The notes beneath the pieces were generated by a model. That model was not told where the DNA came from, ran no database searches, and worked only from the letters and a program-made list of their open reading frames with translations. A stretch of 10,297 bases of DNA, taken from the NCBI GenBank assembly GCA_900618425.1, contig UZAN01000379.1:1-10297 (forward strand). The letters are read 5' to 3'. The position numbers were made by a program, and so were the translations under genes. Source of the DNA: Echinostoma caproni. Its lineage: Eukaryota; Platyhelminthes; Trematoda; Plagiorchiida; Echinostomatidae. Positions 1-6,818 of the stretch are shown here, piece after piece. The number at the start of each line of letters is the position of its first letter. Position 1 is the first letter of the stretch.

Positions 1-1
1 G

Positions 2-331
2 ATAAATCGATTTTCTGATAAGAATGTTGCTGTTAATCCTAAGAAGTGTTTATTTTCTGTCTCTCATTTTGAATGTCTTGGATACTTAGTTAATGGTAAA
101 GGGTACAAACCTGACGCGAACCGTCTATTTCCTCTAACAAAAGCCAAATAACCGTCTAACATACACGAACTCAGATCATTGATTGGAGCCCCACAGTATT
201 ACTATCGATTTATCCCTAATTTCAGTCAGAAAGCTCCACCCTAATTTCTTCTCTCTTCTTCTGACAAATTTGTTTGGACTGATGTTTATGAACGTTGCTT
301 AAGTGAATTTTCTAAATTTTCTGCAGAATGA
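2..331 (+). pseudogene. pol: Reverse transcriptase C-terminal fragment of gypsy pol
   Basis: The second frame from the window start encodes the end of a Ty3-type reverse transcriptase (palm end, thumb and connection). Visible landmarks in order are KKCLFS, CLGYLV, LRSLIG, the very typical YYYRFIPNFS, and FVWTD followed by the E-x-C-L-S-E-F segment that precedes RNase H. The YxDD catalytic box lies upstream, outside the window. Two TAA stops interrupt it (149-151 and 242-244), and the frame ends in TGA at 329-331. The continuation into RNase H is in the next frame, so a small indel lies around 317-331. Recognition rests on motif order and spacing typical of Ty3 elements. Confidence 0.85.
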
Positions 332-1292
332 TGTTGTATTTCACCCATTCAATCCCAAAATTCATTCCACTGTTATTACTGATGCCTCACCCGATGGAAT
401 TGGTGCGGTTCTTGAGCAGAATGGGCATCCAATTATTTGTGTGTCTCGCCGGTTAACAGCAGCTGAACGAGGCTATGCTCAAACTCATCGCGAAGCCTTA
501 GCGGTATACTGGGCAGTCAAGCGTTTCCACACGTTCCATTTCGGCCATCATTTCACCATCGTTACCGATCATGAGGCCTTGAAATTCATTTTCGATCCTG
601 GAAAATCCCTTTCCAGAAGCTCTACAGCTATGATTCAGCGTTGGAATATCGCACTCAGTGCATATGATTACACAGTTGAACATCGCAGTGCCAAATACAT
701 CCGACACGTGGATTACATTTCGCGTCAATCACTACCCACTTCGGAGCCAGAAGACATTTCTGATTCACTACTAGTACAACCTCTCCCTGTGAGCCACCAA
801 GAACTTATTCGTGACACACGTCGTTATTTCTCTGCTGTGATGACTGCTTTGCGGATGGGTTGGAACGCCCAGACCCGGAAGCGATTTCCACATCACTATA
901 CTAGACGTGGTGAACTATCAATTACGCCTGATGGATTACTGTGCTTGAATGACAGAGTTGTGATGCCGCCGACGTTGTGTAAAGCTGTACTTGATGACCT
1001 ACATTCCAGCCATCTTGGGATAGAAAAGATGAAGTCACTGGCTCGATTAACTTGTTGGTGGCCGAACATGGATACTGACATATGTTCCAAATCAAAGAGC
1101 TGCCCTAAATGCTACCAAAAAGTTCGACAGTTGCCATACAAGTGGGTTCCGTGGCCTGTTTCAACTGAGGCGTGGCAACGTGTTCATGCGGATTATTGTG
1201 GTCCATTTCTCAATGGAATGTATGCTCTTGTTGTCATGGGCTCCTTCTCCAAGTGGCCAGAAGTATTTTTTACTAGGTCACTAGGTCACTAG
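303..1292 (+). pseudogene. pol: Gypsy pol fragment: RNase H, zinc finger, integrase start
   Basis: This is the longest open frame in the window (329 codons). It opens at GTG, which is not a real start: it is an internal piece of pol entered by a frameshift. Residues 22-141 are RNase H, which degrades the RNA strand of the RNA/DNA hybrid. The D-E-D-D catalytic set is present as TDAS (D27), HREAL (E64), VTDHEAL (D89) and HVDYISR (D137). Residues 234-270 are the integrase HHCC zinc finger (H234, H237, C267, C270) with the typical WWPNMD between. The integrase core begins with WQRVHADYCGPF, whose D297 is the first catalytic Asp. Residue 313 is Gly where related elements have Asp (VV-x-D-x-F-S-K-W), a non-catalytic change. 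The frame ends at TAG 1290-1292, which exists only because of an 8-bp repeat expansion. Confidence 0.9.
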
Positions 1293-1295
1293 GTC
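1272..1295 (+). repeat. Three tandem copies of an 8-bp unit (ACTAGGTC) breaking pol
   Basis: ACTAGGTC occurs three times head to tail. With one unit, the integrase frame runs T-R-S-S-D-F straight into the downstream part. The two extra units add 16 bp, which shifts the frame by one and brings TAG at 1290-1292 into frame. This fits replication slippage after insertion. Confidence 0.85.
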
Positions 1296-1635
1296 ATCAG
1301 ATTTTAATAATCATGCTTTGCGTCAAGTTTTCAGTCAGGAAGGTATTCCTGCTGTACTTGTTACTGATAATGTCAGTCACTTCTCCGCGAAAAGTGTTTC
1401 CGAATAGCTGCATAGCACTGGCTGCAAAAATTTCTTTACTGCTCCTAGACATCCTTGCTCTAATGGACAAGCAGAGAATTTTTTTAGAACACTTAAAAGT
1501 GCTATTAATGCTTTGAATCCATCCACATTGTCTGAACTTGAAAGAGGTGTTGATTTGTTTCTTTTACATTATCGTAATTCTGTTCATTCATCCACTAAAG
1601 AAACACCTGCTAAACTTTCAAAAGGCCGAAATCAG
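1294..1635 (+). pseudogene. pol: Gypsy integrase catalytic core, second part
   Basis: The frame resumes one position over after the 8-bp repeat and carries the rest of the integrase core, which performs 3' processing and strand transfer of retroelement cDNA. The second catalytic Asp is in VTDN (codon 1366-1368). The catalytic Glu is in NGQAENF (codon 1474-1476). They are exactly 36 codons apart, the DD35E spacing. A TAG at 1405-1407 sits where Trp is expected (S-E-x-L-H), so a single TGG to TAG change is likely. The family-typical HYRNSVHSSTKETPAKL follows near 1570-1617. Around 1633 the match moves to the next frame, as after a 2-bp loss. Confidence 0.87.
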
Positions 1636-2038
1636 ATCCAATTTATTGTGTATTAATTCTTCTGAAGTTGTATTTTTCCGTGGCAATGATCTAAGACCCT
1701 CCTCAGGAATTGTTCCAAAGTCTTTAGGTCGAAGAATGCTCCAACCACTTGACAAGGATGGTTTGTCTATACACAGAAGACATGTGGACCAAATTCGCTT
1801 TGACAATCCAAGTCAGTCAGCTCCAATTCATGATGAAAGTTCCGAGCCTAATAATGTTTCTTTAGGTACTGAGCAACCTGATACGACTGATAAATAGAAT
1901 GTTCAACAACAAGCCGCTACGGAAGAATTACGTGTGAATGAACAAGTCCCACGAAGATCTGAACGACTGAATGCAAAGCCCAGACTGAATTACAGACATC
2001 CTGTGGTCAATTCAAGGTGCGGCGAGTGTGTTGTGTAA
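1628..2038 (+). pseudogene. pol: Gypsy integrase C-terminal tail
   Basis: In frame two the match continues with the integrase C-terminal region: a beta-strand-rich part around DLRPSSGIV and HRRHVDQIRF (about 1690-1800), then a low-complexity Ser/Glu/Pro linker, and finally RRSERLNAKPRLNY (about 1951-1992). The last resembles the basic R-R-S-x-R-x-x-x-P motif often found at the end of gypsy integrases. A TAG at 1895-1897 interrupts the linker; the frame stays open beyond it to TAA 2036-2038. That final stop lies inside the beginning of the 3' LTR, an overlap common in compact LTR elements. Confidence 0.82.
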
Positions 2039-2200
2039 CGCTGACCTTGAAATTCGTTGTACACTTTAAATGCATTGAATATGCTTAGTGTACGGTTCGA
2101 ATAAAGTTCGTGTGCTATTCTTTTCGAAGTTGTTCTATTTCGGGGATTGGTATTGCGCGAATTCTGGAATCCCATTTCGAATAGTATTCCAAATACTACA
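2029..2200 (+). repeat. Short 3' LTR of the gypsy element
   Basis: The pol tail runs into a segment that starts TGTTGTGT and can end AATACTACA, giving TG...CA ends with a 6-of-8 imperfect inverted match (TGTTGTGT versus TGTAGTAT). It is preceded by a purine-rich stretch near 2014-2026 that could be a worn polypurine tract, and it contains AATAAA at 2100-2105. The length would be about 172 bp, short for an LTR. The start could also be 2027 or 2034, and the right edge is uncertain because the 5' LTR and its target duplication are not in the window. Confidence 0.55.
2100..2105 (+). promoter_or_regulatory. AATAAA polyadenylation signal in the gypsy LTR
   Basis: A canonical AATAAA sits about 70 bp into the presumed LTR, in the sense orientation of pol, where the R region would be expected. 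Confidence 0.5.
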
Positions 2201-2729
2201 GGAACTTGTTGGATTTGCACATTTGCTGTCCCCGGAACTATCCTCATCGTCTTCCAACATTTCCTCCTCTTGCGTGGATTCAAGAAAATAAAATACAAAA
2301 ATCACACAAGATCCATGAATGTAAGGATCTCACTGAAACCAACTGGACTTCGTGCTCAAGACTGTTGAGGAAATTAGCTTGTCTTAGCCCAAAACGACCG
2401 AAAAAACACAACAAAAACACAAGGAATTCGTGATCAACGGCTGTGCAATTGATCGGATAGAGATATGTGCAAACAAGCCTTCCTCTAAAGTGAATACCGG
2501 TAAATAGTGGCGAAAAATCAATGTAAAATTGCCGTTTTTTTCAAATGAATTCAATTTTAAATTCAAATTTTATTGCATTTTATTTTATTGTAATAACTTC
2601 TGTATGCAGTTAAGAATGTTCAGGTTGGAGTGAGGGAAAGAAGAAAATAAAAATGAAAAAAAAAGAGATTTAAATCCCAAAACTGTTAACAAAGTCTTTG
2701 AAAATCTGTTCTTTGCTAACTAGGATACG
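2201..2729. other. Unassigned spacer, AT-rich in its right half
   Basis: No gene is recognisable here. Several frames stay open for 60-75 codons on the plus strand between 2088 and 2433, but they overlap one another and the LTR and show no motif. A second AATAAA-like string occurs near 2286-2291. From about 2515 to 2670 the DNA becomes strongly A/T-rich, with poly-A and poly-T runs. If the gypsy LTR is longer than proposed, part of this stretch belongs to it. Confidence 0.5.
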
Positions 2730-2741
2730 TGCTAATGAGGA

Positions 2742-2771
<30 letters not shown>
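2742..2771 (+). repeat. (TAG)10 microsatellite in LTR copy A
   Basis: Ten perfect TAG units, followed by imperfect TAATAGTAATA. The other LTR copies have only short, impure TAG/GTA runs at the same place, so the array grew inside this copy. Confidence 0.95.
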
Positions 2772-2773
<2 letters not shown>

Positions 2774-2941
2774 ATAGTAATACGCACGGAACTCGGATCA
2801 GCTATCACGGACTGGACCACGGAAACACTGGATCGCAATGGAACTAGCACGCAATATGCCACGTGACTGAGACGCGAGGAAAAGGCCACAGGAATGGTAG
2901 TTGACCGTTGGTTTATTGGAAGAAATGAGGCCGAATAAATA

Positions 2942-2961
2942 ATATATATATATATATATAT
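2942..2961. repeat. (AT)10 microsatellite in LTR copy A
   Basis: Ten AT units replace the TATA-like AAATAATATGTAC found at the same position in copies B and C, so the dinucleotide array expanded from the presumed TATA region of the LTR. Confidence 0.93.
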
Positions 2962-3491
2962 TCCAAAGAAGAGCATAGGTTATCCAGGCTTCCACCAATC
3001 GCATTGAACTATTATCTGCATAATTCTACTTATGTCTGGACTGCACTGTCTCGGATTGGCTGGTACGATTTGCCTATGGTGTGTCGTCAGAAGCAGTGAC
3101 ACGCACGCGTGTCATTGAAATTTGATTGATCGCAAGTGTCCAAATCCGTAACGTGCCACTCCAGGGTAGGCGCCAACTCGTTGGCCTGGATCATCACATT
3201 AAATCATTGTGTAGCGGATGCATGGAGTTGACTATAAATTCAAATGAATTACACTTTCTCTTGTACTGAGCAGTTCCTTTCCGTGGTTTGGCAACCAACC
3301 AAGCGCCAATTCTATCGGATTGGGTTTAGTGGGAATATTTTTCCTTGAAATAATTGGTGTTCCCAAGAAACAAGCACAACTATTTGGCGAAGGGAAAAGG
3401 GAAGTAGGTATTTTCAGTGGTTTCTTTTTTAACTGCTAGTCTGAGTTTAGCCATGGTTGGTGGCGTTTTGACAGACAATCGTGGAACTTAC

Positions 3492-3577
3492 CGGTATTTG
3501 AGATGTAAAAGGAGTACGGGCCCTGTTTTTACTACTTTGCGCAACTTGCACGATGCCAGCTGAACCTGCCAACAATT
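3492..3577 (-). other. Candidate internal exon (unproven)
   Basis: On the minus strand an 86-bp segment is preceded by a long pyrimidine run ending in CAG (complement of 3578-3617) and followed by CG|GTAAGT (complement of 3486-3492). Two of three frames are open across it. I recognise no protein. The polypyrimidine tract is also just a TCC-type microsatellite, so the acceptor may be accidental. If it were joined directly to the 6126-6241 candidate, the frame would hit a stop after about 15 codons. Confidence 0.2.
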
Positions 3578-3579
3578 CT

Positions 3580-3617
3580 GAGGAGTAGTAGGAGGAGTAG
3601 GAGGAAGAAGAGGAGGA
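3580..3617 (+). repeat. Purine-rich GGA/GAA simple repeat
   Basis: Almost pure purine run built from AGG, GGA and GAA triplets with TAG interruptions; on the minus strand it is a TCC-rich pyrimidine tract. Confidence 0.85.
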
Positions 3618-3741
3618 CTGGATGATGATACTCGAACTCATCCGATCGAAAATCACCAAATGAAATCCGAGGATGAAGTTGTGAAAGGATGGGGAGAGGG
3701 AGTTCACAATTTACCTGTTTTACCAAAAAAGCCTGTGTGAC

Positions 3742-4220
3742 TGCAATGATTGTAGTAGTGGTGGTAGTAGTACACACACGGAATTCGGAACGCAAACCAC
3801 GCAATAGGAATCACCGGACACGAATCAACGATTAGCTATCACGGACTGGATTACGGAAGCACTGGACCGCAATGGCACGAGCTCGCAATATCCCAGGTGG
3901 ACGAGACACGAAGAAAAGGCCACGGGAATAGTAGTACGTGGTTCGTTTATTGAAAGAAATGAAGGCGATTAAATAATATGTACAAAAAAAAGATTACTGG
4001 CTATCTAGGCTTCCATCAATCGGTTTGCAATACTGCTTGCATAATCTTGCTTCTGTCTGCACTGTCTTGGATTGGCTGGCATGATCGGCCTATGGTGTGT
4101 AGTCGGAAGCCGTACGTGTGTCATTGACGTCAGCATTCAAATTTGATTGATCGCATGTGTCCGAAAACTGTGACGCGCCGCTCCAGGGTAGGCATCATCT
4201 CGTAGACCTGAATTACCACA
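3742..4220 (-). mobile_element. Solo LTR copy B with exact 5-bp target duplication
   Basis: The best preserved copy, 479 bp, starting TGCAATGATTG and ending TTACCACA. It is flanked by GTGAC on both sides (3737-3741 and 4221-4225), the 5-bp duplication expected of Ty3 or BEL/Pao integrases. Read on the minus strand it has TGACGTCA (4125-4132), CCAAT (complement of 4071-4075), a TATA-like CATATTATTT (complement of 3971-3980) and AATAAA (complement of 3947-3952) in LTR order U3 to R. No internal region or second LTR adjoins it, so it is a solo LTR left by recombination between two LTRs. Confidence 0.82.
4125..4132. promoter_or_regulatory. Perfect CRE-type palindrome TGACGTCA in LTR copy B
   Basis: TGACGTCA is the full consensus for CREB/ATF bZIP factors. 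It lies in what would be U3 of the LTR. Copy C has TGAGGTCA at the matching place (5825-5832); copy D lacks the segment by deletion and copy A has lost it. Binding is inferred from sequence only. Confidence 0.45.
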
Positions 4221-5443
4221 GTGACTTGATCAGGCTCGCAAACATTTTGATTATTTATCCCCAAGCGATATGGTTTGCCAGTTTTTTTTCCACATTAGTT
4301 ATGCGATAATGAGCCCTCGTATTGGTCCTCCGTGTTTCCGGAGGCCGATTTACTAATAGGGAAAAGAACATGAATTTGCTGGTTTGTCTCACTCAAGGCG
4401 GGTTCAGGCTCAATACATAAGCGACCGTGGACGAGCAGGGGCCGAACTTATGGACTTGGTGTGTTCTCAGACGACCAGTGTTCTACCTGGAAAAAAATAC
4501 AAGAGTCCAAAGATGGTTCTGTGATGTGACGATTAGATCTCACCACTAAGACAAGTCATTGTCCCTTGCCCGTTTGTGAGCGATTGTCTTCCAGCTGAAG
4601 TGTACCAAATGCTTAGACATTAGCTATTTTGAAAACCCGGGAACGCTAGCCACCACGCATAGATACACGTCTATCTCAAAATTCATCTTCCAATAGGATA
4701 GAAATTTTGACCTGAAGGCAAACTCTGTGGTTATGAGCTGGCAATTGCAAAACACCTCACGCTTTATCAGTCGCCGTAGACTCTAAATTGACCGCGATCC
4801 CTGTAGAGAATGCGTCAGATGCGCGATAGACAGTGTCATAGACGCCGCACTTGAACAGCTGGAGATAAGATCTGGGTGCAACAAATGGTGGCTCAGATGA
4901 AAACTTTCAAGCAGTGGCGCAAAATCTATGGATACAATACACCAAAATGCGTCCAGTTTCCGTAACCATCGTCGCGAAACTACGTGCTCGAAACAGAATA
5001 ACCGTAGTCAACATTGATCTGAATTCACTATGAACGACGAAACAGAAACCTCCTGTAAGAGACTCTGAAAGCTTTTTCGGTTTGTGACCTGCTCATCCAG
5101 AATGGTATGACACCCACTCTGTTTATTAGGAGACAAGAGCAACTACCCTATACCGATAAACTGACAAAAGCTATAAAAATTTCCCGAAGACAATAGTCAA
5201 CCGTACTCCCTCTCAACCTATCTGTATGGTCCCTCCAGTCGCCACAATGTAATGGAAAATACACTTGGACCCAGTTACAGATCGTAAATCTGTGCCATCA
5301 TTATGGTAATGAAAAATAAGGAATAATCCGGGGAGGGTAGAGTAGCACCTGAAATATCTATAAATTCCGTTTGCGAAACGAAACCCACTGGCTACGCTAT
5401 TCCGTCACTACAATTTTACCAATGAGCTGGATTACATTGTGTC
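4221..5443. other. Unassigned 1.2-kb spacer between LTR copies B and C
   Basis: I see no gene, RNA or transposon domain here. Stops are dense in all frames; the longest motif-free runs are about 50 codons, for example 4869-5030 on plus. The stretch includes a small perfect-stem hairpin (4327-4344) and a TATAAAA string near 5172-5178 with nothing recognisable downstream. It is probably intronic or intergenic DNA. Confidence 0.55.
4327..4344. other. Short GC-rich inverted repeat
   Basis: CCTCCG and CGGAGG form a 6-bp perfect stem around a 6-base loop. No T-run or gene end is beside it, so no function is claimed. Confidence 0.4.
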
Positions 5444-5448
5444 TTATT

Positions 5449-5920
5449 GTAATGACTGTATTAGCAGTAGTAGTACGCACGGAATTCGGAATACCGACCA
5501 CGAAATACCAATTACAGGACCCGAATCGATGATCAGCTATCACGGACTGGAACTGAGAAGCACTGGGCCACAATGATACGGATTCACAATGTCCCACTAG
5601 AACGAGACGCGAGGAAAAGGCCACATGACAGGCAGTAAGTAGTTCGTTTATTGGAAGAAATGAGGGCGATTAAATAATATGTACAAAGGGAGATTATTGG
5701 CTATCTGGGCTTCCACCAACTGGATTACAGTACTGCTTGCATAATCTTGCTTCTGTCAGCATTGGCTTGGATTGGCTGGCACGATCCACCAATGACGTGT
5801 ATTCAGAAGCCATGCACGTGCCATTGAGGTCAGCATTCCAACTTGATTGATCACCAATGTCCGAAAACTGTAATGTGCCGCTCCAGGGTAGGCGCCATCG
5901 TGTAGGCCTGGATCATCGCA
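5449..5920 (-). mobile_element. Solo LTR copy C with near-exact target duplication
   Basis: 472 bp, full length, starting TGTAATGACTG and ending GATCATCGCA. The flanks CTTAT (5444-5448) and CTAAT (5921-5925) match at 4 of 5 bases, fitting an aged 5-bp duplication. Minus-strand signals are CCAAT (complement of 5761-5765 and 5771-5775), a TATA-like ATATTATTTA (complement of 5671-5680) and AATAAA (complement of 5647-5652). The CRE-type site is changed by one base (TGAGGTCA, 5825-5832). It aligns end to end with copy B. Confidence 0.8.
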
Positions 5921-6125
5921 CTAATCGCTCTTTGATTCGAGCTAACTAACTATAAGGCTATTAGCCTCATCGATATGGTGATCAAGGTTTTCATTCTGGA
6001 AGATGGTCGCTGGACCACATTTACAGGAAAGACTCGACACCATAGTCCCACCTCTACCAGCTCTGGTAACTGCCGCCAAACCCATTCAATTGTACCACAG
6101 TCTGTTTCGTGCATCGAGTACTTAC

Positions 6126-6241
6126 CGATTTTGGAGGAATTCCAATCGATCCCCAACGACATCATGTCGATCATATTCTTCGACTGACAGAAACTGAATC
6201 AACAAGGAAAAGTTTATCATTGATTGAATTGATACGGTCAT
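6126..6241 (-). other. Candidate internal exon of an unknown host gene
   Basis: On the minus strand a pyrimidine-rich run ending TTGTTCTCCCAG (complement of 6242 onward) is followed by 116 bp that stay open in exactly one frame, then CG|GTAAGT (complement of 6120-6126), a strong donor. The frame starts at ATG directly after the AG; its first half is hydrophobic and its second half charged and acidic, containing VEEYDRHDVVGDRLEFLQN. The other two frames have stops. I do not recognise the protein. If real, this makes minus the host gene strand and places the LTR copies in its introns. Splice-like strings are common by chance, so confidence is low. Confidence 0.28.
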
Positions 6242-6296
6242 CTGGGAGAACAATGGAATAGGGAATTGGTAAAATCAAATCGCATTTGGGCAGTGC

Positions 6297-6476
6297 ATGT
6301 CTCTCCATTTGATTTTCGGAGCGTGGAACTGGTGTAACAATTGGATTTTACGTTATGTGTGGACCCTGTCGTGGACCACGATGTATAGACAGCTGCAAAC
6401 TGAGACATCCGAGAAGCCGACTTATCCTCGCAAAGCTGAAGACTGGCACAAAATTAGTGAGAAGTATGTCATGTAA
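6297..6476 (+). CDS. Hypothetical 59-residue open frame
   Basis: ATG to TAA, 59 codons; the frame is open from 6273. The N-terminal half is hydrophobic and Trp-rich (LIFGAWNWCNNWILRYVW) and could span a membrane. The C-terminal half is charged (EKPTYPRKAEDWHKISEKY). No homology is recognised and no promoter is evident upstream. Chance is a serious alternative at this length. Confidence 0.12.
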   Translation: MSLHLIFGAWNWCNNWILRYVWTLSWTTMYRQLQTETSEKPTYPRKAEDWHKISEKYVM

Positions 6477-6641
6477 ATTTAGCGCCTTGATAAACCATCC
6501 TCACCGATCGTCAAAGCATTTTCAAACATTGCTAGCTTTTTGAGTTCCTTGTGGTACCGTCAGCTTTCCCGAACCTCGACGAATTCAAAGATTCATTTCC
6601 AACCACTTCCCTCTGTGAATTATCGTGCAGTTATATTCCGA

Positions 6642-6649
6642 TATAAAAG
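6642..6649 (+). promoter_or_regulatory. TATA-box-like TATAAAAG
   Basis: An exact TATAAAAG match within GATATAAAAGGC. The first ATG about 30 bp downstream (6681) opens only four codons before TAG, so no gene is linked to it. A chance match is likely. Confidence 0.15.
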
Positions 6650-6818
6650 GCTTCAAATTCAGAACATTTTCGTCTCCTCAAATGGCTGTTGACTAGTCTG
6701 ACCAGGTAGACTTCATCATCATACACATGCGGCTATAAATTTGACTGAGATGAAAAAGCAATGACTATGATTTTCATTCACGGGATATATTGCTACATCA
6801 ACGGTATCCACATGGTTG

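Larger units (their letters stand above)
1..2200 (+). mobile_element. Ty3/gypsy LTR retrotransposon, 3' part, decayed
   Basis: The left 2.2 kb is the 3' portion of a Ty3/gypsy element reading rightwards. The order is reverse transcriptase end, RNase H, HHCC zinc finger, integrase core, integrase tail, 3' LTR. RNase H before integrase is the gypsy (not copia) order. The 5' LTR, gag, protease and most of reverse transcriptase lie left of the window. The copy is dead: in-frame stops at 149-151, 242-244, 1405-1407 and 1895-1897, and frame changes near 317-331, at 1272-1295 and near 1633. The protein still matches the family closely, so decay is moderate. The class call is secure; the named lineage is not, because only pol motifs were compared by eye. 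Confidence 0.93.
2730..3198 (-). mobile_element. Solo LTR copy A (second LTR family)
   Basis: This is the first of four related copies. It shares with the others a start of TG-n-AATGA type, the block around GGAAAAGGCCACAGGAAT, the GTTTATTGGAAGAAATGAGG block, the TCGGATTGGCTGG block and the end GGATCATCACA. Relative to copies B and C it lacks about 42 bp near 2796 and has two expanded microsatellites. No 5-bp target duplication survives (ATACG left, TTAAA right). The minus strand is taken as sense because TTTATT at 2912-2917 reads AATAAA on minus and ATTGG at 3055-3059 reads CCAAT on minus. It has no coding capacity. Confidence 0.75.
3199..3741. other. Spacer between LTR copies A and B
   Basis: No recognisable gene. 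A plus frame is open for 63 codons (3248-3436) without any ATG and without a known motif. The right part holds the purine-rich tract and the minus-strand exon candidate listed separately. The bases 3737-3741 (GTGAC) are the left target duplication of LTR copy B. Confidence 0.5.
5926..6813. other. Spacer between LTR copies C and D
   Basis: No recognised gene. It contains the minus-strand exon candidate (6126-6241), a 59-codon plus-strand frame (6297-6476) and a TATA-like box (6642-6649), each listed separately. Several 60-75 codon frames overlap each other on both strands at 5950-6197, as expected of chance openness. Confidence 0.5.

Noticed and set aside
498..1090. Minus-strand open frames inside the gypsy pol region (498-728 and 896-1090)
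   Set aside because: They are antisense shadows of the clearly homologous RNase H/integrase frame.
2088..2433. Open frames of 60-75 codons just right of pol
   Set aside because: Three overlapping frames, spanning the LTR and spacer, with no motif and no consistent start.
3715..3741. A 26-bp mini-exon on minus with CAG acceptor and CAG|GTAAAT donor
   Set aside because: The acceptor is formed by the end of LTR copy B and the exon would be implausibly short; chance match.
3532..3804. Minus-strand frame with poly-Thr and poly-Ser/Leu runs
   Set aside because: It translates the TAG/GTA and GGA simple repeats at the LTR edge and spacer.
2730..4220. LTR copies A and B as the two ends of one tiny non-autonomous (TRIM-like) element
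   Set aside because: Copy B has its own exact GTGAC duplication on both sides, so it inserted alone; no primer binding site or polypurine tract borders the interval 3199-3741.
4327..4344. Hairpin as a transcription terminator
   Set aside because: Only a 6-bp stem, no T-run, no adjoining gene, and the genome appears eukaryotic.
5950..6197. Overlapping 64-74 codon frames on both strands near 6000-6190
   Set aside because: Three mutually exclusive frames are open together, which indicates chance; only the spliced minus candidate 6126-6241 has extra support.
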